The translations under genes and the position numbers were made by a program. DNA of 64,000 bases from Mycobacterium sp. URHB0044 (GTDB taxonomy: Bacteria; Actinomycetota; Actinomycetes; Mycobacteriales; Mycobacteriaceae): NCBI RefSeq assembly GCF_000620625.1, contig NZ_JIAW01000002.1, forward strand, positions 485,735 through 549,734. The letters run 5' to 3'. Below are positions 8,791-16,895 of this stretch, one piece after another. Within the stretch, counting starts at the first letter, position 1, and each line of letters opens with the position of its first letter. The notes beneath the pieces were generated by a model. The model made no database searches. It worked only from the letters and a program-made list of their open reading frames with translations, and was not told the DNA's origin.

Positions 8791-9852
8791 TCACGCGGCA
8801 AGCCTTTCCAACCGCCGCACACGGGGGATGATCTCGTCGGCGAATCGCCGCATCTCGGACTCGAACGGCTGGAACTGCAGCATGAACAACTCGATGCCAA
8901 TGCTGCCGAAGCGCAGAATCCGTTCAGCCACGGTGTCATAGCTGCCGACGAGGCCAGCGGCAGTCCCGCCGTTCGTGCCGACGTGGGGATGCTCGGCGAA
9001 TGTCTTGAACATCTGGGCCTTCGGGTCGGCATTCGAAATGACCGACTCGGTTTCGGCGACGTCGCGGCTGGCCAACTCGAAGGCGTAGGCGAGTTCGTCG
9101 GCTGCCTCGCGGTCGGTTTCGCGGCCGATGACGAACGCGGCAAGGCCAAACCGCACCGGCTTCCCGGTACGGGGTCGCTTGGCCACGTCGGTTACCAACC
9201 GTCGCACGTTGTCCTCGGGTTGTCCGTTGATGAACCACACGTCGGCGAAGTCGGAGGCCAGGTTACGAGCCGGATCCGACTCCCCACCCACATAGACTGC
9301 AGGCCGGGTGCGGTGTCTGCTTGCGGGCTTGAGTTGGTAGTCGTCGACGTCGAAGTGCTTGCCGTGGAATGTAGTTCGCTGACCGCTGATGAGTGAGTTC
9401 ACGATGGTGAGCCATTCGCGGCCGTAGGCATACCGGTCATCGTGCTCCAGGAACGGCAGGCCTGCGCGGGCGATCTCGGGCTTGAACCAGGCGTTGACCA
9501 CGTTGATGCCGAACCGCCCGCCGCTGATCTCTTCGATCTGCAGTGCTTGCTTGGCAAGGACCACGGGGTGATAGAGCGCCGGCTTGATGGCCGTGATGAT
9601 TTCGATGTTGTTCGTCAGTCCAGCCAATGCCGCACTCGTGGTCCATGCTTCGAGTTGGTCGTACTGATCACCGGATGGATTCACTTCGTGTAGTGCCACC
9701 AGGGTGGCATCGAAACCGAGTCGATCCGCCTCGAGGATTTGCTCGCGGGTACGTGCCCACGAAGCGTCGACGGGTTCGAGGGGATGCTGTCGGGCTCCCC
9801 AAGTGCCGTACACCAGGGCCCACACACCAAACCGCAATGCCGATGTGGTCAT
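8791..9852 (-). CDS. LLM-class flavin monooxygenase, SsuD/SfnG-like
   Basis: 353 residues of the luciferase-like fold in the alkanesulfonate/dimethylsulfone monooxygenase branch. GGRFGINVVNAWFKPEI and LEHDDRYAYGREWL correspond to the SfnG pattern NVVSGWF...LEHDERY. AGGAGA stands upstream of ATG 9852. It precedes the FMN reductase in the same direction (58-base gap), the expected pairing of a two-component oxygenase. Likely role: release of sulfite or sulfinate from an alkyl sulfonate or sulfone. The exact substrate is unknown. Confidence 0.85.
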   Translation of the reverse strand: MTTSALRFGVWALVYGTWGARQHPLEPVDASWARTREQILEADRLGFDATLVALHEVNPSGDQYDQLEAWTTSAALAGLTNNIEIITAIKPALYHPVVLAKQALQIEEISGGRFGINVVNAWFKPEIARAGLPFLEHDDRYAYGREWLTIVNSLISGQRTTFHGKHFDVDDYQLKPASRHRTRPAVYVGGESDPARNLASDFADVWFINGQPEDNVRRLVTDVAKRPRTGKPVRFGLAAFVIGRETDREAADELAYAFELASRDVAETESVISNADPKAQMFKTFAEHPHVGTNGGTAAGLVGSYDTVAERILRFGSIGIELFMLQFQPFESEMRRFADEIIPRVRRLERLAA

Positions 9853-10100
9853 GGTGATCTCCTGAGCACGTAGCCGTTCTAGTCGAGGCGAACGATAGAA
9901 CGAGGCTCCCGGTCGAACCGATGATTGCGGTCAGGATGATTCTGGACGTACCGGTCGATACACGAAAGTTGTTCTACGACTCGGCGCCGCCGTTTCGAAC
10001 CGGCGTGAACACAACCCTGTCGATACAGCGGCGGAATCGGACTTAATGTCGGGAGCCGTCAACGCGGGCGGGCTTCCTGTCACAGAACCGAGAGGGGACG
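9853..10100. promoter_or_regulatory. Divergent regulatory region between SfnG-like and metNIQ operons
   Basis: 248 non-coding bases. It holds a perfect 7-bp inverted repeat (CGTTCTA 9875-9881 with TAGAACG 9896-9902), a further GTTCTA at 9971-9976, and a small dyad CTGT-CGAT-ACAG (10017-10028) about 16 bases ahead of a TAATGT box (10044-10049) that could serve metN. GAGAGGGG just before ATG 10101 is the metN ribosome-binding site. I saw no SAM riboswitch consensus. Confidence 0.5.
9875..9902. promoter_or_regulatory. Inverted repeat CGTTCTA-N14-TAGAACG, candidate operator
   Basis: The two 7-bp arms are perfect and sit 23 bases before the start of the SfnG-like monooxygenase, overlapping a TATCGT box on the minus strand (9892-9897). 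A dyad over a -10 box suggests a repressor site; an mRNA hairpin is the alternative. Confidence 0.45.
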
Positions 10101-11093
10101 ATGTCCATCTCCACCGAAGGCCTTACGAAGGTCTACGGGGGCACCAAGGCGTTGGACGACGTGTCGATCTCGGTGGACGAGGGCGACATCCTCGGCGTGG
10201 TCGGCAGTAGCGGCGCAGGCAAGAGCACGCTGGTACGCACCATCGCCCTACTGGAGCGCCCCACCAGCGGCCGGGTGCTGCTCGACGGGCAGGACTTGAC
10301 CCTGCTCTCCGAACGGGAATTGCGCAGTGCGCGACGGCGGCTGGGCAACGTGTTCCAATCCGCGAACCTGCTCGACAACCGGACCGCCCGCGCCAACATC
10401 GAATATCCACTCGAGATCGCGGGGTGGGACCGTAAGAGGCGATGGCACCGGACCAATGAACTGCTGGAACTCGTCGGTCTAAAGGGACGCGGGGATGACT
10501 ACCCTGCGCAGCTGTCCGGAGGTCAAGCCCAACGCATCGGCATCGCAAGAGCACTAGCACCCAAGCCCAGTGTGATTCTTGCCGACGAGCCGACGAGCGC
10601 GCTGGACCCCACCACCACGCAGGAAATTCTCGGACTGCTCACTAGCCTGCGGTCAGAGCTCGGCGTGACGATCCTGCTCATCACGCATGATCTCGCGATA
10701 GTCCGCCAGATCGCCGATCGCGTTGCGGTGCTCGACGGAGGGCGCGTCGTAGCCGAGGGCACATTGACCGAAGTGGCCGACCACCCACGGTCGGGTCTGC
10801 TGCCACCGCTGAGCCAGCCGCCGCGATCCGAAGGCCGCGCGCTGATCGTCGACGCGCATGCCCCCACGGAGTCCTCGTCGGCGTTCATCAGTGCACTGTC
10901 GCGTGACCTCAACGCCGACATACGCGTTCTCGACGGCGGAGTGATTCGTCTCGGCCCGCAGTCGATCCAGCAGTTTCAGCTGGCGATCACCGGCCTCGAC
11001 CATTTGGCGCGGGACCGAGCCGACGACTATTCGAAGTGGTTTGCCAACAACGGCGTTCGAGCCGTCATCCAGACCGGGGGGAGCACCTCGTGA
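10101..11093 (+). CDS. metN: Methionine ABC transporter ATP-binding protein MetN
   Basis: 330 residues: an ABC ATPase domain (Walker A GSSGAGKST near 34, signature LSGGQAQR near 138, Walker B VILADEP) followed from about residue 245 by a C-terminal NIL-type ligand-binding domain. In MetN that domain binds methionine and gives trans-inhibition. The order ATPase-permease-binding protein on one strand is that of metNIQ. The stop overlaps the metI GTG start by 4 bases. It energises import of methionine or a related sulfur amino acid, in keeping with the sulfur genes on both sides. Confidence 0.93.
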   Translation: MSISTEGLTKVYGGTKALDDVSISVDEGDILGVVGSSGAGKSTLVRTIALLERPTSGRVLLDGQDLTLLSERELRSARRRLGNVFQSANLLDNRTARANIEYPLEIAGWDRKRRWHRTNELLELVGLKGRGDDYPAQLSGGQAQRIGIARALAPKPSVILADEPTSALDPTTTQEILGLLTSLRSELGVTILLITHDLAIVRQIADRVAVLDGGRVVAEGTLTEVADHPRSGLLPPLSQPPRSEGRALIVDAHAPTESSSAFISALSRDLNADIRVLDGGVIRLGPQSIQQFQLAITGLDHLARDRADDYSKWFANNGVRAVIQTGGSTS

Positions 11094-11836
11094 GCGTCCT
11101 GAACGGTGTCAAGGCGTGGCTCGATGATTCGCTTCTCCTCAGCACCGACGCCCTGCCGGTCGCGGTCAATCAAACGCTGCAACTGGTGTTCATCCCCTTC
11201 GCCTTCGTCGTCGTCTTCGGCATCCCGCTCGGTGTCGTTCTCTACGTCACCGCGCCTAGCGGACTGTCTCCGATCAGATGGCTCAACAGCACGCTCGGCG
11301 TGATCGTCAACGTCACCCGTTCGTTGCCATTTCTGGTCCTGGTGATCGCATTGTGGCCGTTGGGCCGCCTGCTGGTGGGGTCGAGCCTGGGCACCGTTGC
11401 GGCCATGGTCCCGCTGACCATCGGCACCATCCCATTCGTCGCCCGATTGGTCGAGGCCGCACTACGGGAGGTGGAAGCGGGCAAGATCGACGCAGCCCGC
11501 GTCGTTGGCGCCACGCGGTGGCAAATCATCACCAAAACACTTCTGCCCGAGGCGATCAGCGGAATCATCGCAGGCTTGACCATCACCATCATCGCGCTGC
11601 TGGGCTTCTCCGCGCTGGCCGGAGTGATCGGCGGGGGAGGACTGGGCGATCTGGCGATTCGATACGGCGCCCGCTCCTACGACGGGCCGGTGCTGTGGTC
11701 GACGGTGCTACTTCTGATCGCGCTCGCGCAGATCTTCCAGTTCGTCGGCGACTACTTCACCCGCAAAACAGACCACCGAGCCAACCGCGGAGGAGGTGGC
11801 CGTGGACGACAACGACTCCAGCGGCTGTCGGCCTGA
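11090..11836 (+). CDS. metI: Methionine ABC transporter permease MetI
   Basis: 248 residues with five or six membrane helices. The coupling loop is EVEAGKIDAARVVGATRWQI, and GFSALAGVIGGGGLGDLAIR is the conserved MetI segment near the end. GTG 11090 overlaps the metN stop and is preceded by a GGGGGGAG ribosome-binding site inside metN. It forms the homodimeric channel of the importer. Confidence 0.93.
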   Translation: MSVLNGVKAWLDDSLLLSTDALPVAVNQTLQLVFIPFAFVVVFGIPLGVVLYVTAPSGLSPIRWLNSTLGVIVNVTRSLPFLVLVIALWPLGRLLVGSSLGTVAAMVPLTIGTIPFVARLVEAALREVEAGKIDAARVVGATRWQIITKTLLPEAISGIIAGLTITIIALLGFSALAGVIGGGGLGDLAIRYGARSYDGPVLWSTVLLLIALAQIFQFVGDYFTRKTDHRANRGGGGRGRQRLQRLSA

Positions 11837-11896
11837 GCCGAAATCGCCTACCGCTCACCTTCATGCACCCCTCAGACAAAGAATGGACGAAGATCA

Positions 11897-12733
11897 ATGA
11901 CCGAGACACCCGACGGCCCACCGAGGCGCAAAGCCCCCATCTACGCGGGGGTCGCCGTCGTCGTCGTGATCGTGATTGCGGTGGCCGGCTTCTTCTGGCT
12001 GCGCGGTTCCGACGACAAGCACCACCTCACCGTCGCGGCCACCCAGGTGCCGCACGCCGAGATACTCGAATTCATCAAGAACGGCCAGGCGAAGGACGCC
12101 GGACTGGACTTCGACATCAAGGTCTTCGACGACTACTCCCTCGGCAACCGCTGGCTGTCGGAGGGGGACATTGACGCCAACTACTTCCAACACGAGCCGT
12201 ATCTCGAGGAGCAGGTAAAGGATTTCGGTTACCAGCTCTCCGCATTCCCTGGCGTGCACATCGAGCCGTACGCGGCATTCTCGGCGCGCCACAAGTCGCT
12301 GGATCAGCTGCCCGACGGAGCGCGGATCAGCATCACCGATGACGGCTCGAACCAGAGCCGGGCGTTGGCTCTGTTGGCCTCGAAGAACCTCGTCACCCTG
12401 CCGACGAGCGGTCCGGTGAACGTCAAGACGGTCGGCAACCCGAAGAACCTGCAGTTCATCGAGGCCGCACCCGATCTGCAGGCGCGCGCGGTTCCCGACG
12501 TCGACCTGGCAATCTTGAACGGCAATTACTTCCTCGACGCGGGCTACACCCTCAAGGACGCCTTGATCGTCGAACCGCTCGAGGGTAACCAGTACGCCAA
12601 CTTCTTGGTGACCAGGACGGACAACCACGACAACCCAGCCATCGTGAAGCTCAACGGGTTCCTGCACAGCGACCAGACCCGGGAGTTCATCGAGAAGAAG
12701 TGGCCGGGTGGCGACGTGTCACCGGCCTTCTAG
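11897..12733 (+). CDS. metQ: MetQ/NlpA-family substrate-binding protein with an N-terminal membrane anchor
   Basis: 278 residues. LTVAATQVPHAEILEF, NYFQHEPYLEE and the later DLAILNGNYFLDAG are hallmarks of the NlpA/MetQ family. Instead of the usual lipobox there is an uncleaved-looking transmembrane helix at about 15-34 (YAGVAVVVVIVIAVAGFFW) and no cysteine in the chain, so it is probably tethered by that helix. It follows metI by 60 bases and completes the MetNIQ importer. Ligand may be methionine or another sulfur amino acid. Confidence 0.9.
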   Translation: MTETPDGPPRRKAPIYAGVAVVVVIVIAVAGFFWLRGSDDKHHLTVAATQVPHAEILEFIKNGQAKDAGLDFDIKVFDDYSLGNRWLSEGDIDANYFQHEPYLEEQVKDFGYQLSAFPGVHIEPYAAFSARHKSLDQLPDGARISITDDGSNQSRALALLASKNLVTLPTSGPVNVKTVGNPKNLQFIEAAPDLQARAVPDVDLAILNGNYFLDAGYTLKDALIVEPLEGNQYANFLVTRTDNHDNPAIVKLNGFLHSDQTREFIEKKWPGGDVSPAF

Positions 12734-12755
12734 TCTGTGCCGGTACGGCTATCAC

Positions 12756-14036
12756 ATGGCGTTCATTCAGTTCAGCGGCGTGACGTACCACGACCCCGCT
12801 CAGGTCTATGAGAGTTACGTGCTCTACGCCGCCGCCGACGGCGTCACACGGCTGATCGATCTCGACGGTGTCGTCCGCAACGAGTGGCCGTTTCCTGGCG
12901 TCCCCGCCCGGATCATCGACCCAGCGCTGAACGGCGGCCGCATCGGCGACGTCGGGGTTCAGCTCACCCACGTGGAAGACTCGCCCGGCGGCATCTACGG
13001 CAACCGCACCATCGGCCAGCTGTCGTGGACGGGAGAAAAGCTGTGGGAGTGGGGGACCGAGGCACCGGGCGGTGCGGCGCGGCAGAACCACGACTGGGAG
13101 CTGCTGCCCAACGGCAACCGACTCGTCCTGGTCGCGATCCCGCGCAGCGTGCCGGATCTCGGTCCCCACGTCGTCGGCGACCAGGGAATCTACGAAGTCG
13201 CTCCGGATGGGGCGATCGTGTGGGAATGGATGGCCGGTGACCACCTCGCCGAATTCGGATTCTCGGCTGATGGCTTCGACTATCTGCGCGATTCCGTCGC
13301 ACGCCGGCCAGACGACATCTGGGGGTACCTGGAGATCAACAGCGCCAAGACACTTGGTCCCAATCGGTGGCACCGCGCCGACCCGGCGACGGTCTTTCAG
13401 CCGGACAACATCCTGATCAGTGCACGCAAGGCCAACGTCATCGCTCTGATCGACAAGGCGACGGGCCGAATCGTGTGGCGACTCGGCCCGTACTTCGACG
13501 CCGAGCCTGGCGCCGAACATCAGCGGATCAACGGCCATGCCTTGCCACGCGCGCTCGATCAGATTTCCGGCCAGCACAATCCGCACTTCATCGCCGATGG
13601 GCTCCCAGGCGCCGGCAATCTTCTGGTATTCGACAATCAGGGCGGTGCAGGCTTTCCGCCCGCGCCGCTCGGCATCTACGCGGGATCGCGCGTGTTGGAG
13701 ATTGATCCGTCGACTGAGCGGATCGTGTGGCAGTACACGGCAGAGGATTCCGGCCGACCACCGTGGACCTTCTTCAGTTCCTTCGTCAGCAACGCTCAAC
13801 GCCTGCCGAACGGGAACACACTCGTCACCGAAGGCATGCAGGGCCGCATCTTCCAAGTCACTCCGTCGGGACAAGTGGCGTGGGAATATCTCACGCCCTA
13901 CGAGGATTACGCCGTCGCCGGAGAGCCCGAGGTGAAGGTGCCGACCGTCGAGGGAGTGGACCGCGCCACGCTCACCAGGATGATCTACCGCGCACAGGCC
14001 GTGCCCTTCGACTGGGTGCCCGCCGACGTACGATAG
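12756..14036 (+). CDS. Arylsulfotransferase (ASST)-like beta-propeller protein
   Basis: 426 residues with repeated PNGN blades (LLPNGNRLVLV, RLPNGNTLVTEG) alternating with WEW/VWEWM and IVWRLGP strands, the pattern of arylsulfotransferase-family six-blade propellers. Candidate active-site histidines lie in QNHDWELL, INGHALPR and GQHNPHF. Classical ASST moves sulfuryl groups between phenols through a sulfohistidine in the periplasm. No signal peptide is seen here, so the protein may be cytoplasmic. ATG 12756 lies 22 bases after metQ, so it is probably the last gene of that operon. Function remains tentative. Confidence 0.7.
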   Translation: MAFIQFSGVTYHDPAQVYESYVLYAAADGVTRLIDLDGVVRNEWPFPGVPARIIDPALNGGRIGDVGVQLTHVEDSPGGIYGNRTIGQLSWTGEKLWEWGTEAPGGAARQNHDWELLPNGNRLVLVAIPRSVPDLGPHVVGDQGIYEVAPDGAIVWEWMAGDHLAEFGFSADGFDYLRDSVARRPDDIWGYLEINSAKTLGPNRWHRADPATVFQPDNILISARKANVIALIDKATGRIVWRLGPYFDAEPGAEHQRINGHALPRALDQISGQHNPHFIADGLPGAGNLLVFDNQGGAGFPPAPLGIYAGSRVLEIDPSTERIVWQYTAEDSGRPPWTFFSSFVSNAQRLPNGNTLVTEGMQGRIFQVTPSGQVAWEYLTPYEDYAVAGEPEVKVPTVEGVDRATLTRMIYRAQAVPFDWVPADVR

Positions 14037-14097
14037 CCATGGCCGGGGAGTTTTGTTTACGGCGCACTTAATGCGTACGTAATCGGCTATCAGGTAA

Positions 14098-14103
14098 TAG
14101 CTT
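14098..14103 (+). promoter_or_regulatory. TAGCTT -10 box for a leaderless monooxygenase mRNA
   Basis: TAGCTT stands exactly 7 bases before GTG 14111, giving a transcript that begins at the start codon. A short dyad GCTAT-N6-ATAGC overlaps it. No Shine-Dalgarno is present. Confidence 0.6.
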
Positions 14104-14110
14104 TCAGTTC

Positions 14111-15406
14111 GTGTCGCGAGAAGTCCATCTGCTTGCCTTTGGGAATACCAGATCTGCTGGCCCGTGGCGCCATCCCGACATCGACAACAGCACGACGGGC
14201 ATCCGGCGTCGACTGGTCGACAACGTGCGCATTGCCGAGGCGGGCACCTTCGACGGCGTGTTCTTCGCCGACGGGCTGAACTATGGTCCGCGCGCCACGT
14301 GGGCGTACAAGACCACCGAGGACTTCGAACCGCTCACCACCGCGTCCGCACTCTCCTTGGTGACCGAGCGCATCGGTCTGGTGGTCACCGGTTCTGCGAC
14401 GCTGCAGCATCCGTACCACCTTGCGCGCCAGTTGCTTTCATTGGACCATCTCAGCGGTGGCCGGGCGGGCTGGAATCTGGTCACCAGTTTCGCGCGCGCC
14501 GCGGCCGACAACTTCAGTGCCAGGGGCGTGGTCGATCACGACGAGCGCTATCGCGTGGCGGAGGAGGCCATCGAGGTCGTACGGAAGTTGTGGGACTCCT
14601 GGGGTGACGACACGATCGTCGAAGACCGAGCTGCTGGAATCTTCAACGACGTCAGCCGAATTCGCGTGCCCAACCACCACGGTCGCTACTTCGACGTCGA
14701 GGGGCCGCTTGGCGCGGCCCGATCGGCGCAGGGCAGGCCCGTCATCTTCCAGGCTGGATCCTCGGCGACCGGGAGTGCCTTCGCCGCACGCCACGCCGAG
14801 GTCATCTTCACGGGCCAGGGCACCCTCGCAAAGGCGCAGGAGTTCTACCGTCGTATCCACGACGAGGCCCGGCGCCTTGGGCGCAGCGTTCCTCCGCTGA
14901 TCACCCCATCGCTGCGCTTCATCGTCGGATCCACCGAGGACGAGGTCCGGCGTATCGAGCGCACCGCGTACGAATACTTCAGCCCGGAATACCAGGCAGG
15001 CTGGCTGTTGGAGGTCGACGTCGACGTCACGGGGGCAGATCTGGACGGGCCGGTGCCCGAGTCGGCCTTCCCGTCGACCACCGAGACGCATCAGACCGCG
15101 CTGGCCGGCTACCGCGCCCTGGCCTTCGACGGTGCGCCGACGGTGCGGGAGTTCCTGTACCGCACCGTCAACGGATGGGGAGCGAGCGTGGTCGGTACCC
15201 CCGAGCAGATCGCCGACCAGATCGAGACGTGGTTCGAAGCACGGGCAGCCGACGGATTCGTCCTGCAAGGCCCCGGACTTCCAGGACAATTCGAGGACTT
15301 CGTCGAGCAGGTCGTGCCGTTGCTTCGCAAGCGTGGACTGTTTCGGCACGAGTACACGGGCACCACGTTGCGCTCGCATCTCGGACTTGAAGTGCCTTCG
15401 CGATGA
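14111..15406 (+). CDS. NtaA/SnaA/DszA-family FMNH2-dependent monooxygenase
   Basis: 431 residues. It starts with VHLLAFGNTRSAGPWRHPD, the N-terminal FMN-side strand of this group, then GRAGWNLVTS, DHDERYRVAEEAIEVVRKLW and VIFQAGSSATGSAFAARHAE. The C-terminal VVPLLRKRGLFRHEYTG matches DszA/NtaA ends. The enzyme would oxidise an organosulfur or amine substrate with reduced FMN. It overlaps the next monooxygenase by 4 bases (ATGA), so the two are co-translated and might act in sequence or as alternatives. No flavin reductase is adjacent; the one at 8253-8732 could serve. Confidence 0.9.
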   Translation: MSREVHLLAFGNTRSAGPWRHPDIDNSTTGIRRRLVDNVRIAEAGTFDGVFFADGLNYGPRATWAYKTTEDFEPLTTASALSLVTERIGLVVTGSATLQHPYHLARQLLSLDHLSGGRAGWNLVTSFARAAADNFSARGVVDHDERYRVAEEAIEVVRKLWDSWGDDTIVEDRAAGIFNDVSRIRVPNHHGRYFDVEGPLGAARSAQGRPVIFQAGSSATGSAFAARHAEVIFTGQGTLAKAQEFYRRIHDEARRLGRSVPPLITPSLRFIVGSTEDEVRRIERTAYEYFSPEYQAGWLLEVDVDVTGADLDGPVPESAFPSTTETHQTALAGYRALAFDGAPTVREFLYRTVNGWGASVVGTPEQIADQIETWFEARAADGFVLQGPGLPGQFEDFVEQVVPLLRKRGLFRHEYTGTTLRSHLGLEVPSR

Positions 15407-16794
15407 GTGAGCCGTTCGTCCTCGCAGCGTTCACCATGTCGACGCCGTCCCACGGCAACTTCGGGCTGTGGCGGCATCCGGATGACGAGACGTCCTCCTA
15501 CACCGACATCCGCTACTGGGTGGAACTGGCCAAACTGCTCGACACCGGCGGTTTCGATGCCCTCTTCATTGCCGACGCGGTCGGACAACTCGACGTGCAC
15601 GGTGGTGGCGCTGCGGCGGCACTGACCAGGGGAGTGCAGACCCCGGTCACCGACCCTCTGCTGGCGGTGTCGGCAATGGCGGCGGCCACCGAACATCTCG
15701 GCTTCGGCATCACGGTGTCGACCACCTACGAGAGCCCCTATCTGCTGGCACGGAAGTTCAGCACACTCGACCACCTCACCGGAGGGCGGATCGGCTGGAA
15801 CATCGTCACCTCGCTGCTGGACAGCGCGGCGCGCAACATCATCGGGCGCGACCGGCAGATCCCGCACGACGAGCGGTACGCCATGGCGCAGGAGTTCCTC
15901 GAGGTGACCTACAAGCTGTGGGAAGGGTCCTGGGAGCCTGGCGCCGTGGTCCGCGACCGGCAGAGCGGCATCTACACCGACGCGTCGAAGGTGCACGCCA
16001 TCGACCATCAGGGCACCTACTTCACCGTGCCAGGGGCACACCTGGTGGAGCCCTCTCCCCAGCGCACGCCAGTGCTGTTCCAGGCCGGAACTTCGCCCGC
16101 CGGACGCGAATTCGCCTCCCGTAACGCCGAACTGGTGTTTGCGAGCGATCCGCGGCCCGACGTCCTACGCGCGAACATCGACGACATCCGGCGGCGTGCC
16201 GTGGCACACGGCCGCAAGCCCGGATCGATCAAGTTCCTCACGTCGGTCGAAGTGGTCACCGACAGTACGGATTCCGCCGCCCGGGCCAAGGCCGACGACT
16301 TGGCGAAGTACCACGACCTGGACGCCGGACTGGTGTTGTTGTCGGCGCTGTCCGGCGTCGACTGGTCGGAGTACGGGGTAGATCGCCCGATCGAGCAGTT
16401 CGACACCGACGCCAGCCGGTCCATCCTGGCCGCCGTGACCGACTCCGATGCGCGGCACCGGATCACCTTGCGCGACTACGTCGGCGGCCTAGGCGGTTTC
16501 GGTGGGCAGCTGTTCGTCGGGTCTGCGCGCACCGTCGCCGACGAGTTGGAGGCCTACGCCGAACGAAGCGGTGTCGACGGGTTCAATATCACCTACCACA
16601 TCACGCCGGGAAGCTTCGCCGACGTCGCCGAATTCCTGATCCCCGAGCTTCGCCGCCGCGGGCGCGCCCGCGAAGCCGGTAACCCGGGCAGTCTGCGGCA
16701 GCGACTGTTCGGCACCGAGTCCGCGCTGCTGCCGGACGACCATCCTGGCGCGGCCTTCCGGCCGGCAAAAGAATCGTGTCGATTCGATAGCTGA
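15403..16794 (+). CDS. NtaA/SnaA/DszA-family FMNH2-dependent monooxygenase, paralogue of the gene at window start
   Basis: 463 residues, full length. It is clearly closer to the truncated protein at 3-1271 than to its neighbour: both share DPLL.V.A.AAATxxLGFGxTVSTTYE, LLARKFSTLDHLTGGR and the acid-rich middle. HDERYAMAQEFLEV and VLFQAGTSPAGREFA are family marks. ATG 15403 overlaps the previous stop. The close paralogue 14 kb away suggests local duplication or two related substrates. Confidence 0.9.
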   Translation: MSEPFVLAAFTMSTPSHGNFGLWRHPDDETSSYTDIRYWVELAKLLDTGGFDALFIADAVGQLDVHGGGAAAALTRGVQTPVTDPLLAVSAMAAATEHLGFGITVSTTYESPYLLARKFSTLDHLTGGRIGWNIVTSLLDSAARNIIGRDRQIPHDERYAMAQEFLEVTYKLWEGSWEPGAVVRDRQSGIYTDASKVHAIDHQGTYFTVPGAHLVEPSPQRTPVLFQAGTSPAGREFASRNAELVFASDPRPDVLRANIDDIRRRAVAHGRKPGSIKFLTSVEVVTDSTDSAARAKADDLAKYHDLDAGLVLLSALSGVDWSEYGVDRPIEQFDTDASRSILAAVTDSDARHRITLRDYVGGLGGFGGQLFVGSARTVADELEAYAERSGVDGFNITYHITPGSFADVAEFLIPELRRRGRAREAGNPGSLRQRLFGTESALLPDDHPGAAFRPAKESCRFDS

Positions 16795-16817
16795 CGCCGA
16801 CAGCGTTCTTCCGGCAG

Positions 16818-16830
16818 TGTGGCAGCCACA
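16818..16830. promoter_or_regulatory. Small dyad upstream of the permease operon
   Basis: TGTGGC-A-GCCACA is a perfect 6-bp inverted repeat about an A, in the 101-base gap before the permease. TATCGT (16836-16841) follows and could be a -10 box with a roughly 50-base leader. GAAAGG before ATG 16896 is a reasonable ribosome-binding site. Operator role is a guess. Confidence 0.35.
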
Positions 16831-16895
16831 TCAACATATCGTAAACACCTGTGCCCCAACTGATTCAGCGGCGCACAGCGTAGAAAGGCGGCATC

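Noticed and set aside
9853..10100. SAM riboswitch ahead of metNIQ
   Set aside because: No SAM-I or SAM-IV core sequences could be found by eye; only small dyads are present. A covariance-model search would settle it.
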